Assembly: GCA_051010055.1 (NCBI GenBank)
Contig: JBPCVY010000050.1
Coordinates: forward strand, 1-23,511
Source: CAJQND01 sp051010055
GTDB lineage: Bacteria > Pseudomonadota > Alphaproteobacteria > Rhizobiales > CAJQND01
Length of the DNA stretch: 23,511 bases
Direction: 5' to 3'
This document shows positions 22,153 to 23,511 of the stretch, one piece after another. Under the pieces are notes generated by a model, which had not been told where the DNA came from, ran no database searches, and was given only the letters and a program-made list of their open reading frames with translations. The translations under genes were made by a program, and so were the position numbers. Positions within the stretch are counted from its first letter, which is position 1; each line of letters starts with the position of its first letter.

Positions 22153-22980
22153 CTACTCTTTCTTGTCTGCAGCATCGTCAGATGCTTCAGCTACATCTTC
22201 AGCCGGTGCCTCGGCGGGCGCCTCGGCGGGTGCTTCAGCTATTGCCTCTTCGGCAGGTGCTTCTGCGGCAACCTCTTCTGAAGGCATTTCCTCTTCAGCA
22301 GCAGTGGCTGCGCGGAAGGCGCCTGGAAGTGGTGCATCTGCGTGTAGATCGCGCTTTACAGCATCGCGAAGGAACACCCATCCACCCTTTGATCCAGGCA
22401 CAGCGCCCTTCACCAGGATGAGGCCGCGCTCCACATCGGTGTCGACCACCTGCAGATTCTGCGTCGTTACCCGTTCAGCACCCATGTGCCCGGCCATCTT
22501 CTTGCCCTTGAACACCTTGCCGGGGTCCTGGCATTGGCCGGTGGAGCCGTGCGAGCGGTGCGAAATGGACACACCGTGGGAAGCGCGAAGGCCGCCGAAG
22601 TTGTGCCGCTTCATTGCACCGGCAAAGCCCTTACCGATGGAAGTGCCGATGGCGTCCACGTATTGACCTGCAACAAAGTGATCGGCGGTAAGTTCCGCGC
22701 CGACCTCAATAAGATTGTCGGCAGATACGCGGAACTCAGCCAGCTTGCGCTTGGGCTCAACCTTGGCCACAGCAAAGTGGCCGCGCTGAGCGCGCGAGGT
22801 CCGCTTGACTTTCGCCAAACCTGCACCGAGTTGCAGGGCCGTGTAGCCATGCTTGTCCTCGGTTCTCTGAGCGACGACCTGACAATTGTCCACCTTCAGA
22901 ACGGTTACCGGAATGTGGCGTCCGTCATCGGTAAACACACGGGTCATGCCCATTTTCTGTGTGATGACACCTGATCGCAT
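22153..22980 (-). CDS. rplC: 50S ribosomal protein L3 with long acidic C-terminal extension
   Basis: 275 residues, against about 210 in E. coli. The uL3 core fills residues 1 to about 222: MRSGVITQKMGMTRVFTDDG, IGKGFAGAMKRHNFGG, and SHRSHGSTGQCQDPGKVFKG with the glutamine region that PrmB methylates in E. coli. The rest, about 53 residues, is an Ala/Glu/Pro tail with AEAP repeats ending ASDDAADKKE. Shorter tails of this sort occur in some Hyphomicrobiales. AAGGGAG lies upstream of the start. It is the second gene of the S10 cluster, 15 bp after rpsJ. Confidence 0.97.
   Translation of the reverse strand: MRSGVITQKMGMTRVFTDDGRHIPVTVLKVDNCQVVAQRTEDKHGYTALQLGAGLAKVKRTSRAQRGHFAVAKVEPKRKLAEFRVSADNLIEVGAELTADHFVAGQYVDAIGTSIGKGFAGAMKRHNFGGLRASHGVSISHRSHGSTGQCQDPGKVFKGKKMAGHMGAERVTTQNLQVVDTDVERGLILVKGAVPGSKGGWVFLRDAVKRDLHADAPLPGAFRAATAAEEEMPSEEVAAEAPAEEAIAEAPAEAPAEAPAEDVAEASDDAADKKE
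22208..22231. repeat. Tandem 12-bp repeat inside rplC coding the AEAP units
   Basis: GCCTCGGCGGGC (22208-22219) and GCCTCGGCGGGT (22220-22231) are adjacent copies, with degenerate copies on either side. On the minus strand each unit encodes Ala-Glu-Ala-Pro in frame, so changes in copy number would lengthen or shorten the L3 tail without a frameshift. Confidence 0.8.
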
Positions 22981-22995
22981 TGGTCAAGTGCTCCC

Positions 22996-23304
22996 TTAAA
23001 GCTTGATCTCAACATCAACACCGGCGGCAAGATCGAGCTTCATCAGCGCGTCCACCGTTTGCGGCGTCGGGTCTACTATGTCCAGTAAACGCTTGTGCGT
23101 CCGCGTTTCGAACTGTTCACGGCTCTTCTTATTAACGTGCGGCCCGCGCAGCACCGTGAATTTTTCAATTCTCGTCGGCAGCGGAATTGGCCCACGCACC
23201 TGCGCGCCAGTGCGTTTCGCGGTGTTGACGATTTCCAGGGTGGAAGTGTCAAGAACCCGATGGTCAAACGCCTTGAGACGAATGCGGATATTTTGCCTTT
23301 GCAT
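22996..23304 (-). CDS. rpsJ: 30S ribosomal protein S10
   Basis: 102 residues of uS10, in the 30S head and also (as NusE) a partner of NusB in antitermination. It has IRIRLKAFDHRVLDTSTLEI, PLPTRIEKFTVLRGPHVNKK and the C-terminal LMKLDLAAGVDVEIKL. It is separated from tuf by 52 bp that contain a 7-bp GC stem (23327-23333 with 23342-23348) but no T-run, so str-operon transcripts probably continue into it. Confidence 0.99.
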   Translation of the reverse strand: MQRQNIRIRLKAFDHRVLDTSTLEIVNTAKRTGAQVRGPIPLPTRIEKFTVLRGPHVNKKSREQFETRTHKRLLDIVDPTPQTVDALMKLDLAAGVDVEIKL

Positions 23305-23356
23305 GGTCTTTACAGTCCGTAGGTTGGGGCGCGCCGCTTGACGCGCCCTTCAGTCC

Positions 23357-23511
23357 TTACTCAATAATCGACGAGACGACGCCGGCGCCGACGGTGCGGC
23401 CGCCTTCACGGATAGCGAAGCGCAGCTTCTCTTCCATGGCGATCGGCACGATCAACTCAACATTCATCTCAACATTGTCGCCGGGCATCACCATCTCGGT
23501 GCCCTCCGGCA
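23357..23511 (-). CDS. tuf: Elongation factor Tu, C-terminal part (5' end outside window)
   Basis: The last 51 codons of EF-Tu, starting PEGTEMVMPGDNVEMNVELI and ending GGRTVGAGVVSSIIE before TAA at 23357-23359. EF-Tu carries aminoacyl-tRNA to the ribosome. The visible piece is the end of the third (beta-barrel) domain. Its place just before rpsJ is the usual str-S10 junction in alphaproteobacteria. Confidence 0.98.
   Translation of the reverse strand, partial: PEGTEMVMPGDNVEMNVELIVPIAMEEKLRFAIREGGRTVGAGVVSSIIE

Noticed and set aside
23305..23356. Terminator between tuf and rpsJ
   Set aside because: A 7-bp GC stem is present, but no T-run follows on the minus strand, so it is not a rho-independent terminator by the usual criteria.

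Overview
The window looks like a chromosomal segment of an alphaproteobacterium, most likely of the Hyphomicrobiales (Rhizobiales). Three things point there: the sequences of RpoA, EF-Tu and RluC; the presence of an ATP12-family F1-ATPase chaperone next to a HAD phosphatase, RluC and CrcB; and the lack of rpmJ (L36) between secY and rpsM. Nearly everything is on the minus strand. Only an L,D-transpeptidase and a PLP-dependent decarboxylase are on the plus strand. No tRNA, rRNA, insertion sequence, phage gene or CRISPR array was seen, and no gap between genes exceeds about 210 bases.

Region 1 (1-2669, minus): crcB (fluoride channel), an rluC-type pseudouridine synthase, a HAD-superfamily phosphatase and an ATP12-family chaperone (cut by the window edge). 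All junctions overlap (4, 4 and 29 bp when the preferred starts are used), so this is one translationally coupled operon.

Region 2 (2670-6844): a plus-strand periplasmic L,D-transpeptidase with a very basic C-terminal tail and a strong terminator. It converges on a minus-strand group of a small cold-shock-domain protein, rarA (replication-recombination AAA+ ATPase) and an HtrA/DegP-like periplasmic protease.

Region 3 (6845-8905): a divergent pair made of an Lrp/AsnC regulator (minus) and a group IV (alanine-racemase-fold) PLP decarboxylase (plus). Their shared 151-bp AT-rich spacer holds two nearly concentric inverted repeats. The decarboxylase keeps the catalytic motifs of ornithine-type enzymes but seems to lack the acidic residue that binds the distal amine, so its substrate is open.

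Region 4 (8879-23511, minus): the complete S10-spc-alpha ribosomal supercluster. Read in the direction of transcription it is tuf (partial), rpsJ, rplC, rplD, rplW, rplB, rpsS, rplV, rpsC, rplP, rpmC, rpsQ, rplN, rplX, rplE, rpsN, rpsH, rplF, rplR, rpsE, rpmD, rplO, secY, adk, rpsM, rpsK, rpoA, rplQ, followed by a rho-independent terminator. A good sigma-70-like promoter lies between adk and rpsM. The set makes ribosome parts, RNA polymerase alpha, the Sec translocon channel and adenylate kinase in a fixed ratio to growth.

Most of the window is ordinary core genome. The points worth a second look are the decarboxylase/Lrp pair and its operator-like repeats, the acidic AEAP-repeat tail on L3, the basic tail on the L,D-transpeptidase, the altered RNP2 motif of the cold-shock protein, and several strong hairpins inside the ribosomal operon. 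I found no clear evidence of a wholly new multi-gene system.
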